DNA of 64,000 nucleotides from Bradyrhizobium algeriense (lineage in GTDB: Bacteria; Pseudomonadota; Alphaproteobacteria; Rhizobiales; Xanthobacteraceae). Positions 32,387-41,825 of this stretch are shown here, one piece after another (the first letter of the stretch is position 1; the number at the start of each line of letters is the position of its first letter). Location of the stretch: positions 3,224,001 to 3,288,000 of the forward strand of contig NZ_JAZHRV010000001.1 of assembly GCF_036924595.1 (NCBI RefSeq). Direction: 5' to 3'. Below the pieces are notes generated by a model. That model saw nothing but the letters and a program-made list of their open reading frames with translations, ran no database searches and was not told the DNA's origin. A program made the translations under genes and the position numbers.

Positions 32387-33808
32387 ATGCGCTACCCAAC
32401 CCTCATTTTGTCCGCCATCTGCATGCTTTTTACGGCGGGCACAGCCAGCGCCGACAAGCGTGTTGCCTTCGTCGTCGGTAACGGCGCCTACAAGAACGTC
32501 GCCCCGCTGCCGAACCCGTCGGTCGATGCGAAAGCGATAGCCGCGACACTGCGCAATGTCGGATTCGAAGTCGTCGAGGGCTCCAATCTCACGCGCGACA
32601 AGATGACCGAGCGGCTGCTCGACTTCGGCAAGAAGGCGCAAGGCGCCGACGTCGCGCTGTTCTTCTACGCCGGTCACGGCATTGCCATCTCCGGCACCAA
32701 CTATCTGTTGCCGATCGACGCCGACATCAAATCCGAAATGGACGTCAAGCTCGGCGCCGCGATCAACATCGACCTCACCCTCGAGCAGACCATGGGCGAC
32801 GCCAAGGTCAAGCTGGTGTTCCTCGATGCCTGCCGCGACAACCCGTTTGCAGCCAAGATCAAGTCGAACGCCGCGACCCGCAGCGTCAACGTGCAGACGG
32901 GTCTGGCCGAAATGAAATCCGGCGAAGGCACGCTGATCGCGTTCGCGACCGGCCCGGGCCAGACCGCGCTCGACGGCCAGGAAGGTAGCAACAGCCCGTT
33001 CACGCGCGCCCTGCTCGCCAACCTCACCCAGCCCGGTGTCGAGATCCAGCAGGCGATGACTAAGGTCCGCGCCCAGGTCAATGAGGAGACCAACAAGGGA
33101 CAATTGCCCTGGGGTCACACCAACCTGATCGGTACGGTCTACCTGAACGGCGCGCCCGCGCCTGGCGCCGTGGCGGCGGCAGCGCCGGCGGGGTCCGCTT
33201 CAAAGGCGTCGGACGTGGAACTGGAGTTCTGGCGCTCGATCAAGGATTCCAACAAGCCGGAAGAACTCAACGCCTATCTGACCAACTATCCCAACGGTCA
33301 GTTCCGCTCGCTGGCCTTGTCGCGCATTGCTTCGCTTGAGTCCGGTCCCAAACCCGATGCCACCCGCAACCTGAGCACCGGCATCGATCCCGCGACCTTC
33401 AAGGAGGAAGCGGACCAGACCACCGAGGACCAGATCGGCCTCGACAAGGGCCAGCGCCGCGACGTGCAGCGCCGCCTCACCGGGCTCGGCTTCGACACCA
33501 AGGCCACTGGCCAGTTCGATCCGGCCACCCGCGGCGTGATCGCGCGCTGGCAGGCCGCCCGCGGCTATCCCAAGAGCGGCTACCTCAACAAGCTGCAGCA
33601 CAAGGCGCTGCTGACCGAGATCGTCGCGGCCGCGCCGACCGCGAGTTCCGACGAGGAGCGTCCTGCCAAGCGCCGTGCCAGCAGCCCACCGCAAGCTCAA
33701 CCGCAAGTGCAAGCTCAACCGCAACCGCGCCAGCACAGTGCGCCCGGTCCTGACCCCGCCGGCGCCGGGCGCTTCATCGGCGGCGTCGTGGGCGGCATGC
33801 TACGCTAA
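32387..33808 (+). CDS. secreted caspase-like (metacaspase-type) protein with peptidoglycan-binding domain
   Basis: 473 residues. A signal peptide (LILSAICMLFTAGTASA) is followed by a C14 caspase fold (about 23-255): KRVAFVVGNGAYKN, catalytic His in FFYAGHG and catalytic Cys in FLDACRDNPF. A linker leads to a peptidoglycan-binding-type domain (about 350-420, VQRRLTGLGFDTKATGQFDPATRGVIARW) and a Gln/Pro-rich tail. The combination suggests a periplasmic peptidase held at the wall. GGGGGA precedes ATG 32387. Substrate unknown; orthocaspase family enzymes cleave after Arg or Lys. Confidence 0.88.
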   Translation: MRYPTLILSAICMLFTAGTASADKRVAFVVGNGAYKNVAPLPNPSVDAKAIAATLRNVGFEVVEGSNLTRDKMTERLLDFGKKAQGADVALFFYAGHGIAISGTNYLLPIDADIKSEMDVKLGAAINIDLTLEQTMGDAKVKLVFLDACRDNPFAAKIKSNAATRSVNVQTGLAEMKSGEGTLIAFATGPGQTALDGQEGSNSPFTRALLANLTQPGVEIQQAMTKVRAQVNEETNKGQLPWGHTNLIGTVYLNGAPAPGAVAAAAPAGSASKASDVELEFWRSIKDSNKPEELNAYLTNYPNGQFRSLALSRIASLESGPKPDATRNLSTGIDPATFKEEADQTTEDQIGLDKGQRRDVQRRLTGLGFDTKATGQFDPATRGVIARWQAARGYPKSGYLNKLQHKALLTEIVAAAPTASSDEERPAKRRASSPPQAQPQVQAQPQPRQHSAPGPDPAGAGRFIGGVVGGMLR

Positions 33809-33828
33809 GGCGCAAGCGATCCATTTAC

Positions 33829-33860
33829 AAAAAGGCCCGGGTTCATCCCGGGCCTTTTTC
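33829..33860 (+). terminator. intrinsic terminator after the caspase-like gene
   Basis: AAAGGCCCGGG / CCCGGGCCTTTTT with a TTCAT loop: a perfect 9-bp GC core with T tract. Confidence 0.9.
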
Positions 33861-33897
33861 ATTCTACGCTTCGCAAAATTAAAATGCTCGCGGCGAT

Positions 33898-34137
33898 CTA
33901 TTTGCCCGCGGCCTTTCGCAATGCCTCGTTGATGCGGTCCTGCCAGCCGGGGCCGCCCTCCTGGAAATATTCCAGCACATCCTGATCGATGCGCAGCGAG
34001 ACCAATTCCCTCACGCCGGGAAGCGTGGGCGTCTTCGGCGGCGCTTCCGCCACCTTGGTGGTGGTGCGCTTGAACGCCGCCTCAGCCTCGGTGCGCGCGT
34101 CGTTCAGGGTTCTCGGCCGCCGCGGCTGGTCCGCCAT
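33898..34137 (-). CDS. BrnA-like antitoxin-fold protein without BrnT
   Basis: 79 residues. The C-terminal half (VSLRIDQDVLEYFQEGGPGWQDRINEALRKA) matches the ribbon-helix-helix DNA-binding part of BrnA antitoxins. The expected BrnT toxin gene is absent on either side. It follows the cysteine synthase gene by 2 bp on the same strand and is probably co-transcribed with it. It could be a solitary transcription factor or a leftover antitoxin. Confidence 0.75.
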   Translation of the reverse strand: MADQPRRPRTLNDARTEAEAAFKRTTTKVAEAPPKTPTLPGVRELVSLRIDQDVLEYFQEGGPGWQDRINEALRKAAGK

Positions 34138-34139
34138 CG

Positions 34140-35117
34140 CTAGATTCCTTCAAACAGTGCGGTTGACAAATAACGCTCGGAGAATGACGGCACGATCGCG
34201 AGGATGGTCTTGCCGGCGCTCTCGGGCCTTTTGCCGATCTCGAGTGCCGCCGCGATCGCGGCGCCCGAGGAAATGCCGCCGGGAATGCCTTCCATGCGCG
34301 CCAGTGCGCGCGACATCTCGATCGCAGTCGGCCCGTTGACCCTAACGATCTCGTCGATAACAGAGCGATCCAGAATGTCCGGAACGAAGCCGGCGCCGAT
34401 GCCTTGAATCTTATGCGGCGTATGCTGCCCGCCCGACAGTACCGGGCTTTCCTCCGGCTCGACAGCGACGATCCGCAACGACGGCTTGCGCGGCTTGAGC
34501 ACCTGTCCGACGCCGGTAATGGTGCCGCCGGTGCCGACGCCGGCGACGAAGAAATCGATATTGCCGCCGGTGTCGTTCCAGATTTCTTCCGCCGTGGTGC
34601 GGCGGTGAATTTCGGGGTTGGCGAGGTTCTTGAACTGCTGCGGCATCACGGCGTTGGGCGTGGTCCGCACCAGTTCCTCCGCGGTCGCGATCGAGCCCTT
34701 CATGCCCTGGGCTGCCGGCGTCAGGATGATCTCGGCGCCGAGGAAGGCCAGCATCTTGCGCCGCTCGATCGACATCGATTCCGGCATCACCAGTTTCAGC
34801 CGGTAGCCGCGCGAGGCCGCGACGAAGGCGAGCGCGATACCGGTATTGCCTGACGTCGGCTCGATCAGCACGGTGTCGGCGTTGATCACGCCGGCTTTCT
34901 CCATCGCGATCACCATCGCCGCGCCGATGCGGTCTTTCACGCTCGCGGCGGGGTTGAAATATTCGAGCTTGGCCAGGATGGTTGCGCTAACACCATGCGC
35001 CTCCGGCAATTTGCGCAGGCGGACAATCGGCGTGTCGCCGATCGCATCGACGATAGAATCGAAAACCCGGCCCCGCCCCGGACGTTGCACTGCACTCGTT
35101 ACTGACGACGCATCCAT
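34140..35117 (-). CDS. cysK: cysteine synthase A
   Basis: Makes L-cysteine from O-acetylserine and sulfide with PLP, in the cytosol. 325 residues. The PLP lysine is Lys61 in [11 protein letters not shown]; the PTSGNTG phosphate/substrate loop follows (about 90-96); GTGGTITG binds the PLP phosphate. Start ATG 35117 has a good AGGAG; an extra in-frame ATG 24 bp upstream is less likely. The downstream BrnA-like gene is separated by 2 bp. Confidence 0.93.
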   Translation of the reverse strand: MDASSVTSAVQRPGRGRVFDSIVDAIGDTPIVRLRKLPEAHGVSATILAKLEYFNPAASVKDRIGAAMVIAMEKAGVINADTVLIEPTSGNTGIALAFVAASRGYRLKLVMPESMSIERRKMLAFLGAEIILTPAAQGMKGSIATAEELVRTTPNAVMPQQFKNLANPEIHRRTTAEEIWNDTGGNIDFFVAGVGTGGTITGVGQVLKPRKPSLRIVAVEPEESPVLSGGQHTPHKIQGIGAGFVPDILDRSVIDEIVRVNGPTAIEMSRALARMEGIPGGISSGAAIAAALEIGKRPESAGKTILAIVPSFSERYLSTALFEGI

Positions 35118-35362
35118 CTCAACACTCCTGTAACAAATCATGTGCGGGGAATTGGCGGCTCTCTTACTTAGGAGGCGGCCGCACCGATGCGCAAGTCGGA
35201 ATTGCCGGAGCGAAGAGTTCGCTGCATTGCAAACAAGAACGTCGCTAAATATCGCGAAATCAACTCATTTGTGTTGCGACATCGTCAAGGGTTTTGGTTA
35301 TACTTTCGTCGCGAACTGAGCCAGAGGTCCCCCAGAAGTTCAGATCGCGAAGGAGGGTCACG

Positions 35363-35578
35363 ATGCCAGCTATTGCTGAAATCCTGTCGACCGTAGCGTA
35401 TAAGCCCGATCCGCGCGGCTGTGATCTGCCGACGTGCCCTGTGTGCGCCGATACCATGGTGGCTGCGGAAGCTTCCGCCTACCTCAACGACAACGTGATC
35501 AGCTATCTCTGGACCTGCGACACCTGCGGTTACGGATTCGTGACCAAACATTCGGTCAAGAGGTTCGCCTGTAATTGA
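35363..35578 (+). CDS. small zinc-ribbon-like protein
   Basis: 71 residues with CPVCADTM near residue 25 and CDTCGYGF near residue 55, two CxxC pairs likely binding one zinc ion. A strong GGAGG precedes ATG 35363; the frame is open a little further upstream but without a site. Function unknown; may be a small regulator. A terminator follows. Confidence 0.7.
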   Translation: MPAIAEILSTVAYKPDPRGCDLPTCPVCADTMVAAEASAYLNDNVISYLWTCDTCGYGFVTKHSVKRFACN

Positions 35579-35602
35579 CTTAAACTGTCGAAGCGATGTC
35601 AC

Positions 35603-35632
35603 CGCGCGCCCACCCGGCGCGCGTTTGTTTTT
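35603..35632 (+). terminator. intrinsic terminator after the zinc-ribbon gene
   Basis: CGCGCGCC / GGCGCGCG with a 5-nt loop, followed by TTTGTTTTT. Confidence 0.85.
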
Positions 35633-35645
35633 GATCCCAAGATTT

Positions 35646-36260
35646 CTAACCGTTCCGCTGCGCCCGCCGAATTTCGGTCGGGGGACGCTTGTACACTTCT
35701 GCAAAGACCGCATTGAAGCGACGCAGGCTGCGGAACCCCGCCAGCAACGCAATCTCGATCATCGGCAATTTGGTATTATCCAAAAGTCGCTTCGCCCGCT
35801 GCACGCGTGCCGTCCTGGCAATCTGACCGGGGCTGGCGCCGAGATGCTTGTCGAATAATCGGGTAAGATGCCGCGCGCCCACGCCAAGGCTGGCCGCGAA
35901 CACTTCAACCGGCGCGCGATCGAGTGCGCCCTCATTGATCAGCCGGACCGCGCGCTCGACGGTCGCCAATGAACCCTTCCATGCCGGAGAGAATGGCGCC
36001 GTCTCTGGCCGGCAACGCAGGCACGGCCGAAATCCAGCGCGCTCCGCGGCCGCTGCCGATGGATAAAACGACACGTTTTCCGCCTTCGCGGGGCGAACCG
36101 GGCAGACCGGACGACAGTAGATGCGCGTTGTCCTGACGCCTGAGAAGAACCGACCGTCAAATCGTCGATCGCGGCTGACGCGCGCCCTCTCGCAGGTTGC
36201 TAGGTCCAGATTGCCGACCCTGGTTCTTGCCGACGACCGAGTCCGATTGCGGCGAGCCAT
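35646..36260 (-). CDS. AdaA-like methylphosphotriester-sensing regulator
   Basis: 204 residues. The N-terminal Ada domain has the zinc and acceptor cysteines in IYCRPVCPVRPA and FRPCLRCRPE; the C-terminal part is an AraC-type HTH (VFAASLGVGARHLTRLFDKHLGASP). This is the AdaA form: it takes a methyl group from phosphotriesters and activates alkylation-repair genes. No AlkA or Ogt domain is fused, and none is adjacent; an MFS gene lies divergently 55 bp away and could be a target. Start ATG 36260 has GGAG. Confidence 0.85.
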   Translation of the reverse strand: MARRNRTRSSARTRVGNLDLATCERARVSRDRRFDGRFFSGVRTTRIYCRPVCPVRPAKAENVSFYPSAAAAERAGFRPCLRCRPETAPFSPAWKGSLATVERAVRLINEGALDRAPVEVFAASLGVGARHLTRLFDKHLGASPGQIARTARVQRAKRLLDNTKLPMIEIALLAGFRSLRRFNAVFAEVYKRPPTEIRRAQRNG

Positions 36261-36315
36261 CGCGCACTCCTGATGCTACCTCGTGCCCATCTTATGTTTC
36301 GGGAAAACGGAAACA

Positions 36316-37545
36316 ATGGTCGCTGCGAGCCGGTTCTTTGGATGGTCAGTTGCCTGGTCGGCGTTCGCAATCGCCGTGTTTGCCTGGGGCATCGGATTCT
36401 ACGGCCCTTCCGTGTTTCTTCAATCGCTGCACCAAACGCGGGGCTGGCCGATCTCGCAGATTTCGTTGGCCGTCACCGGCCACTTCCTGCTCAGCGCTAT
36501 CGTCATTGCCTGCTTGCCCGAGATACATCGCAGGCTTGGAATAGCCAAAACGACGTTCCTTGGCGCAGTCCTCACGGCGGCCGGCCTGATCCTGTGGTCC
36601 GGCGCGCGCGAGCCGTGGCAGTTGTTCGCCGCGGCAATCCCGAGCGGGGCTGGTTGGGCCTTAACGAGCGGCGCAGCACTGAACGCCATCGTGGCAAGAT
36701 GGTTCGATCGCGACCGGCCGATGGCGATAGCACTTGCGTTCAACGGCGCCAGCGTCGGCGGCGTGCTGTTCGTGCCGCTGTGGGTCTGGTTGATACGATC
36801 GATCGGATTTCCGTCCGCCGCGCTCCTGATCGGTGGCTGCATGGTCGCCACAGTCGCGTACCTCTGCGTCAGGTTCCTGACCAAATCCCCTGAGGACATG
36901 GGGCTGGCGCCAGACGGCGACGCCTCGCATCAGGCGGGAGCGAGACCGGAGCCGAGACGGACTCGCATCGAGATCGTTCGATCCGCGCGTTTCATCACGA
37001 TTTCGGCAGCTTTCTCGCTCGGACTCTTCGCCCAGATCGGCCTGCTGGCCCACCTGGTGGCTCGTCTTACGCCGGAGCTTGGAATTGAGCATGCCGGGCT
37101 TCTTGTCAGCCTGGCGACGGTATGTGCCGTCATTGGCCGGATCGCGGCCGGCAAGTGGATCGGCGAGCATGATCGCCGGTTCGCGGCTGCCGCCAACTTT
37201 GCCGTGCAGATCGGCGGTGTCCTGTTGTTGATTTTCGCCAGCGGATGGATGGGTCTCACGCTTGGGTGCGTTCTGTTCGGTCTCGGCATCGGCAATCTGA
37301 CCTCACTCCCACCATTGATCGTACAGAAGGAGTTCGAACGCGAGGATGTCGCCACCGCGGTGGCGCTGATTGTCGCCATCAATCAGGGGGTATTTGCATT
37401 CGCACCGGCCATCATTGGCGCCATGCGTGACACGACAGCCGATTATCAGTTCCCGTTCGCGCTCATTGCCCTGATTCAACTTCTGGCAGCCGTCATTATC
37501 CTGCTTGGCCGAAAGTCCACACGCGCTCCGGCAACTTCACCCTAG
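36316..37545 (+). CDS. MFS transporter
   Basis: 409 residues, twelve spans in two six-helix halves, with a charged central loop (about 195-220). The pattern resembles the oxalate/monocarboxylate branch of the MFS, but the substrate cannot be read from sequence. Start ATG 36316 fits the first span; the frame is open from 36283. Divergent with the AdaA-like gene; shared promoter region of about 55 bp. Confidence 0.88.
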   Translation: MVAASRFFGWSVAWSAFAIAVFAWGIGFYGPSVFLQSLHQTRGWPISQISLAVTGHFLLSAIVIACLPEIHRRLGIAKTTFLGAVLTAAGLILWSGAREPWQLFAAAIPSGAGWALTSGAALNAIVARWFDRDRPMAIALAFNGASVGGVLFVPLWVWLIRSIGFPSAALLIGGCMVATVAYLCVRFLTKSPEDMGLAPDGDASHQAGARPEPRRTRIEIVRSARFITISAAFSLGLFAQIGLLAHLVARLTPELGIEHAGLLVSLATVCAVIGRIAAGKWIGEHDRRFAAAANFAVQIGGVLLLIFASGWMGLTLGCVLFGLGIGNLTSLPPLIVQKEFEREDVATAVALIVAINQGVFAFAPAIIGAMRDTTADYQFPFALIALIQLLAAVIILLGRKSTRAPATSP

Positions 37546-37725
37546 CGCGGCGCGCTCTGCCGCCAACCTCGGCACCAGTCCCAATCCGGCGCAAATCATT
37601 CAAATTGAACGAACCGCCTTAGTAGGCACTAACCATCTCCTTGCGGGGCAGTGAGCAGGCTCGCGAAATTAACCTGCCGCTTCCACGCGCCATGCAACCT
37701 CTCCGGGCAATTTTCGGGGACGAGC

Positions 37726-38292
37726 ATGACATCTGCAGACGACGAGCCAGAGCTTGCGCCGCCGCTGCCACTGGCGGCGAGGCAAGCGTCTCGGCTTGCG
37801 CCCATCCTGCTGTTGCTTGGCGTCATCGGCGGCGGCGTTTACGCGTCGACCGGTATCGACCATTCAGAAGTCGGAACGGCGCCGTCGCGTCCCGAGGAGC
37901 TCTCGGCCAACATCGTGACGTTCGTTGCCCCGGATAACCACGCGGGCGTCGCCGCCGCCGTTGCTGCACTCAAGGTGCCGACGGCGCAGCGGGCCGAGAT
38001 CGCACACGCTGTCCTCGAAGGAAAACGTCGCATCGGTTGGATCGTCTTTACGGACAGCATCGATCCGGATGGCGATACGATCGCGGTCGAGGGCTCGGGG
38101 CTGATCCAGCAGGTCGTGCTGACCAAGAGCTGGACGCCGGTGGCGGTCACCCTCGAGGACGGCGCGCCGATCCATGTCACGGCAGTCCGCGATGGCGTGG
38201 CCGGCGGTGTCACCATCGCCTTTGCGACCGGCGCCGGCGTAATGCCGATGCGCATCCTGCGGCCCGGCGAACGTATCGAGGTCGTGCCATGA
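37726..38292 (+). CDS. membrane-anchored periplasmic protein, first gene of the Clp-type operon
   Basis: 188 residues. A cytosolic acidic N terminus is followed by one membrane segment (about 24-42) and a periplasmic domain with several beta strands (VTFVAPDNHAGVAAAVAAL, GRRIGWIVFTDSID, VTIAFATGAGVMPMRILRPGE). No family recognised. ATG 37726 (frame open from 37651). Its TGA overlaps the ATG of the AAA+ gene by 4 bp, so translation is coupled. Confidence 0.7.
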   Translation: MTSADDEPELAPPLPLAARQASRLAPILLLLGVIGGGVYASTGIDHSEVGTAPSRPEELSANIVTFVAPDNHAGVAAAVAALKVPTAQRAEIAHAVLEGKRRIGWIVFTDSIDPDGDTIAVEGSGLIQQVVLTKSWTPVAVTLEDGAPIHVTAVRDGVAGGVTIAFATGAGVMPMRILRPGERIEVVP

Positions 38293-39491
38293 CCGGAATG
38301 AATCCCTGGCTCGGCCGGCTGCTGCTGTTACTCGCGTTGATCACCATCGATCACGCATCTCTCCCACTCGCCATCACGCTGGTGATCGGCGCTGGCGGCG
38401 CAGCGATCGCCATCTTCCTTTACAAAGGCTCTTACCTCCCGAGGTTCGTCATGGACATTCTCGATCGGCTCTCCAACAAGACCAGTCTGGAGGAGGCCTA
38501 CGAAAAGCGCAGCCAGAACCTGATCACGATCGATGCCGAAGACCTCGCCGAGCGCGTTCGCGCCAAGGTGATCGGGCAGGACGAAGCCATCAAGGCTATT
38601 GCGCAGCAGTTGCGACGGCGTATCGCCGCCAAACGGCTGGACAAGCCCGTCGCGGTGTTTTGCCTGGCCGGCGCGCCCGGCGTCGGCAAGACGCATTTCG
38701 CAAAAATCCTTTCCGAAGAACTGTACGGCGCCCGAAGCCATCTGCACTTTTTCGACATGAGCCAGTTCGGCCAGCCCCATGCGGCCGCAAGCCTGTTCGG
38801 TCAGGCCCGCGGTTACGTCGGATCGAACAGCTATGGTGCGCTGACCGCTGCGCTACGGGACGTGCCTAACGCCGTCGTGCTCCTCGACGAATTCGAGAAA
38901 GCCCATCCAGAGGTACACAAACGATTCCTGACGGCGTGGAATGACGGCTTCATTACCGAAGTCAGCGACGGCGCCCGCGTTTCCACCAATGAGGCAATCT
39001 TCGTCCTGACCACCAATGCGGCGTCGCGGCGCATCGCCGAGATCGCCGAACAGACCAACGAGTCCGCCGAAGAGATCGGCAGATTGGCAAAAGCCGCCCT
39101 CGCCGACGCCCAGTTCGCCCCTGAGGTGCTCTCCCGCATCGACGACGTATTTGCGTTCCGGCCGCTCAAGGGGCTGGACATCGCGCGCGTGGTTGCGCTG
39201 GAGATCGAAGGAATCGCGCAGCAATTCAATTTGAAGATCGCCGGCGGCGGCATCGATCCGCAGATCCTGATGCAGGCGATCGACGCGCTTTCCGGCCGCA
39301 TGCAAGGCGGCGTGCGCGACATGACGCGCGCGATCGAACGCCAGATCACAGACGGCCTGATCGAAGCGCGCGGCGCGGGCGCTGCCGAAATCCGCCTGAT
39401 CCAGGATGGCGATAAGGTCAGCGTCGAAAGCGTTCGCGGCAGCCGCGAACAACCGGTGCTGAACGTGCAGCGCGCGATGGCACGGCAATAA
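38289..39491 (+). CDS. membrane-anchored ClpA/ClpB-type AAA+ ATPase
   Basis: 400 residues: two hydrophobic segments near the N terminus (about 8-20 and 26-46) and then one AAA+ module of the second-domain type of ClpA/ClpB. Visible motifs: Walker A GAPGVGKT (128-135), pore loop GYVG (175-178), Walker B VVLLDE (196-201), sensor-1 TTN (241-243), Arg finger LSR283 and sensor-2 GGVR343. The N-terminal double-domain, first AAA+ ring and a ClpP loop are absent. It is likely an unfoldase tethered to the inner membrane, with its ring in the cytosol. This is an unusual arrangement, and its substrate is unknown. Confidence 0.85.
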   Translation: MTGMNPWLGRLLLLLALITIDHASLPLAITLVIGAGGAAIAIFLYKGSYLPRFVMDILDRLSNKTSLEEAYEKRSQNLITIDAEDLAERVRAKVIGQDEAIKAIAQQLRRRIAAKRLDKPVAVFCLAGAPGVGKTHFAKILSEELYGARSHLHFFDMSQFGQPHAAASLFGQARGYVGSNSYGALTAALRDVPNAVVLLDEFEKAHPEVHKRFLTAWNDGFITEVSDGARVSTNEAIFVLTTNAASRRIAEIAEQTNESAEEIGRLAKAALADAQFAPEVLSRIDDVFAFRPLKGLDIARVVALEIEGIAQQFNLKIAGGGIDPQILMQAIDALSGRMQGGVRDMTRAIERQITDGLIEARGAGAAEIRLIQDGDKVSVESVRGSREQPVLNVQRAMARQ

Positions 39492-40816
39492 TGGCCGGTC
39501 AGTCGCACATACTGCCGTCCGACAAGAAGCCGGCATTCCGCCTCCTGATCGATCTGTACTCGACCGACAATACGTTTCGCAACTTCTGCGAGTTCGCGGT
39601 GATTGGCGCCGTAGTGCTGTTCTTCATTCACGGCTATCAATCTCTCTCCGTAATCGGCAAGGCCGCACGCAGCGCCGTCAGTCCGGCGCATACCGCGCAA
39701 GCCCTCCCGGATCAAAACGACATCGTGAAGTTCGCGCGGCGAAGCAACCTTGCGCCGAAGCTGAACGAACTCGGCCTCGATGAACGCTATTTTGCCAACG
39801 ATCCCGAACCGCTTCGAACCCTGCTTGCCGAGGCATGGCACGCGTACCGGAACAAGAAGTCGAACAAGGCGCTGGAGCTGCTGCAGCCGGCACCTGCGGA
39901 TCATCCCCACGTCCTGCTGGTGCGCGGACTGGCTACGATGGCGCAACCGCAAGACGGGATGCTTCGCGCCGGCGCGCGCTACCTGGAGCAGGCTGCGGAA
40001 AAATCCGATCCGAAGTCGATGGCGGTGCTCGGCGTACTGCACATCATCGGCACACCGGGACTGCAGCACGATCTTGAAAAGGGGCAGAAGCTTATCCTGA
40101 GCGCGGCGGCGAAGGGGGATATCGATGCCGCACGCGTGGTCGGACAAGGATATCTTTCGGGCTGGATGGGCACCATCGATCCCGGCCTCGCCTTAAAATA
40201 TTTCGGCTTTGCCGCCGACCGCGGCGACGTAAGGGCAACGTTGTTCCTTGCCGATCTCTATTACACCGGGCGGGGCGTCGCTAAAGACGTGGTCGAGGGC
40301 GACCGGCTGGCTGAAAAGGCCGCCGGCCAGGGCGATGCGGAAGCCCAGGCGATGGTCGGAACGCGGAGAATGCAAGCCTATATTGCAGGAGTTACCGACG
40401 ATCCGTCCGATGCCCTGAAATGGCTCGACCTCGCCGCGCAGCGTAACGAGCCTCATGCGATTGAGCTACTCGCAAACTTCTACATCAACTTTGGGGCACG
40501 AACCGGAAATACTGACGTTGCAAAAGGCATCGAAATCCTGAAGCGCTGCGTCGACCAAACCAGCAACGCCTCCTGCGCGATGGCTTACGCCAGCGCGCTG
40601 GACAATGGTCTTGGCGGGGTCCGCGACGTAAAGGCGATCTACGCAATGTACCAGATGGCCAACCGGGAGGGCCGCAACGACAAAGCAAGGGCGCGGTTGG
40701 CGGAGCTTGGCAAGGAGCTTTCCGCAACTGACCGCATCCAGGTCCAAATGGAACCGACGCAGCGTGAGCTCCCGGCGTTGCTGAACTGCAGATTTGGCGA
40801 ACCACAGCCATGCTGA
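39491..40816 (+). CDS. SEL1/TPR-repeat protein, third gene of the Clp-type operon
   Basis: 441 residues with an N-terminal membrane segment (about 34-52, EFAVIGAVVLFFIHGYQ) and then helical repeats of SEL1 type, e.g. ATLFLADLYYTGRGVAKD, GDIDAARVVGQGYLSGWMG and AYASALDNGLGGVRD. Such repeats form solenoids that hold partner proteins. Start overlaps the AAA+ stop by one base (TAATG), giving translational coupling. Predicted to be anchored to the inner membrane; which side the repeats face is not certain. Confidence 0.8.
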   Translation: MAGQSHILPSDKKPAFRLLIDLYSTDNTFRNFCEFAVIGAVVLFFIHGYQSLSVIGKAARSAVSPAHTAQALPDQNDIVKFARRSNLAPKLNELGLDERYFANDPEPLRTLLAEAWHAYRNKKSNKALELLQPAPADHPHVLLVRGLATMAQPQDGMLRAGARYLEQAAEKSDPKSMAVLGVLHIIGTPGLQHDLEKGQKLILSAAAKGDIDAARVVGQGYLSGWMGTIDPGLALKYFGFAADRGDVRATLFLADLYYTGRGVAKDVVEGDRLAEKAAGQGDAEAQAMVGTRRMQAYIAGVTDDPSDALKWLDLAAQRNEPHAIELLANFYINFGARTGNTDVAKGIEILKRCVDQTSNASCAMAYASALDNGLGGVRDVKAIYAMYQMANREGRNDKARARLAELGKELSATDRIQVQMEPTQRELPALLNCRFGEPQPC

Positions 40817-40826
40817 GAGCTGAGCA

Positions 40827-41825
40827 ATGCCGATGCTGTCATTTGACTTGACCGAGTACAAGATCATCAGGGCCGGAAAAATAGCGGCTGCATTGTTCGC
40901 GGCGTACTTCGCCTATTTTCTGTGGCAGACCATCCTGTCCTATGCGACCGAGCCGAAGGTGATCGGCGGCCTCCATCTCGACCAGCCACTGCCTCAGACG
41001 ACGCATTGGTCGCCGGTCTGGGTCCCCATGGTCCTTACGGCGCTGTTTGCGTACGGCACATGGCCCCGGCAAATACCTCAAGGGCCGATGCGAAGGTTCT
41101 TCAGGGGATCGTTTGCGCTGTTGCGAATAGAGCTTTTCGCCCTGTTCATTTCGATCTTCTGCCCAGGACTTGGCGGCGTCTATCTGCTGTTGCCGATGTT
41201 GACCGCGGGTGAGATACCCTCGGTGCTGGTGCAACTGGTCCTGTCTTCGGCTGGAACGGTCGTCGTCATGCTCATGTTCCACTTTGTTGCTTTGATCGCA
41301 AGCAGCATCGTGGCTGGCCCCACGATACTGTTCGTGACGCACTTTGTGTCCAGCCGTCTGCCAGCCACGCCGCTCGATGATTGGCCGACGACGCGGGATG
41401 ATGCATCGCGCGGCTTTTTCGCATTCGATTTCGCTAAGGTGACGAGCTATCTGCCGAAGATTCTGGCCGTCCTGATCGTTGGCGCAATCATCGTAACCGG
41501 ATTAAAATTTGCGGGGCTCCGTCTATTCATAATGTGGCTGATCATTCTCTTCTCTGCTGCGCTTCCCTGCCTCGTCGCGCTCGGCGCGACGATCGGATGG
41601 GTGGGTAAAGACTGGACCTGGTGCGCAGCGGTCAGCTTGCCGATCGGCTATTATTTCTCGATCGACCGCGGCCTGCCCGACGGCATCTTGATTTCCCAGA
41701 TATTCGATTTTCCGCCGGTGTTCTTCGCGACATTAATCGGCTTTGGCATTGCAAGAACAATTCGATCCAGGTTGGCGGTCGACAGTACCTCTCCTTCGGA
41801 ACGCGTGGCGAGCTCCTCACCCTAG
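40827..41825 (+). CDS. polytopic membrane protein, fourth gene of the Clp-type operon
   Basis: 332 residues with six to eight predicted spans and short soluble loops. No family recognised. It begins 10 bp after the SEL1 gene, same strand, so the four genes form one operon from 37726. It ends convergently 4 bp inside the end of tgt. Confidence 0.75.
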   Translation: MPMLSFDLTEYKIIRAGKIAAALFAAYFAYFLWQTILSYATEPKVIGGLHLDQPLPQTTHWSPVWVPMVLTALFAYGTWPRQIPQGPMRRFFRGSFALLRIELFALFISIFCPGLGGVYLLLPMLTAGEIPSVLVQLVLSSAGTVVVMLMFHFVALIASSIVAGPTILFVTHFVSSRLPATPLDDWPTTRDDASRGFFAFDFAKVTSYLPKILAVLIVGAIIVTGLKFAGLRLFIMWLIILFSAALPCLVALGATIGWVGKDWTWCAAVSLPIGYYFSIDRGLPDGILISQIFDFPPVFFATLIGFGIARTIRSRLAVDSTSPSERVASSSP

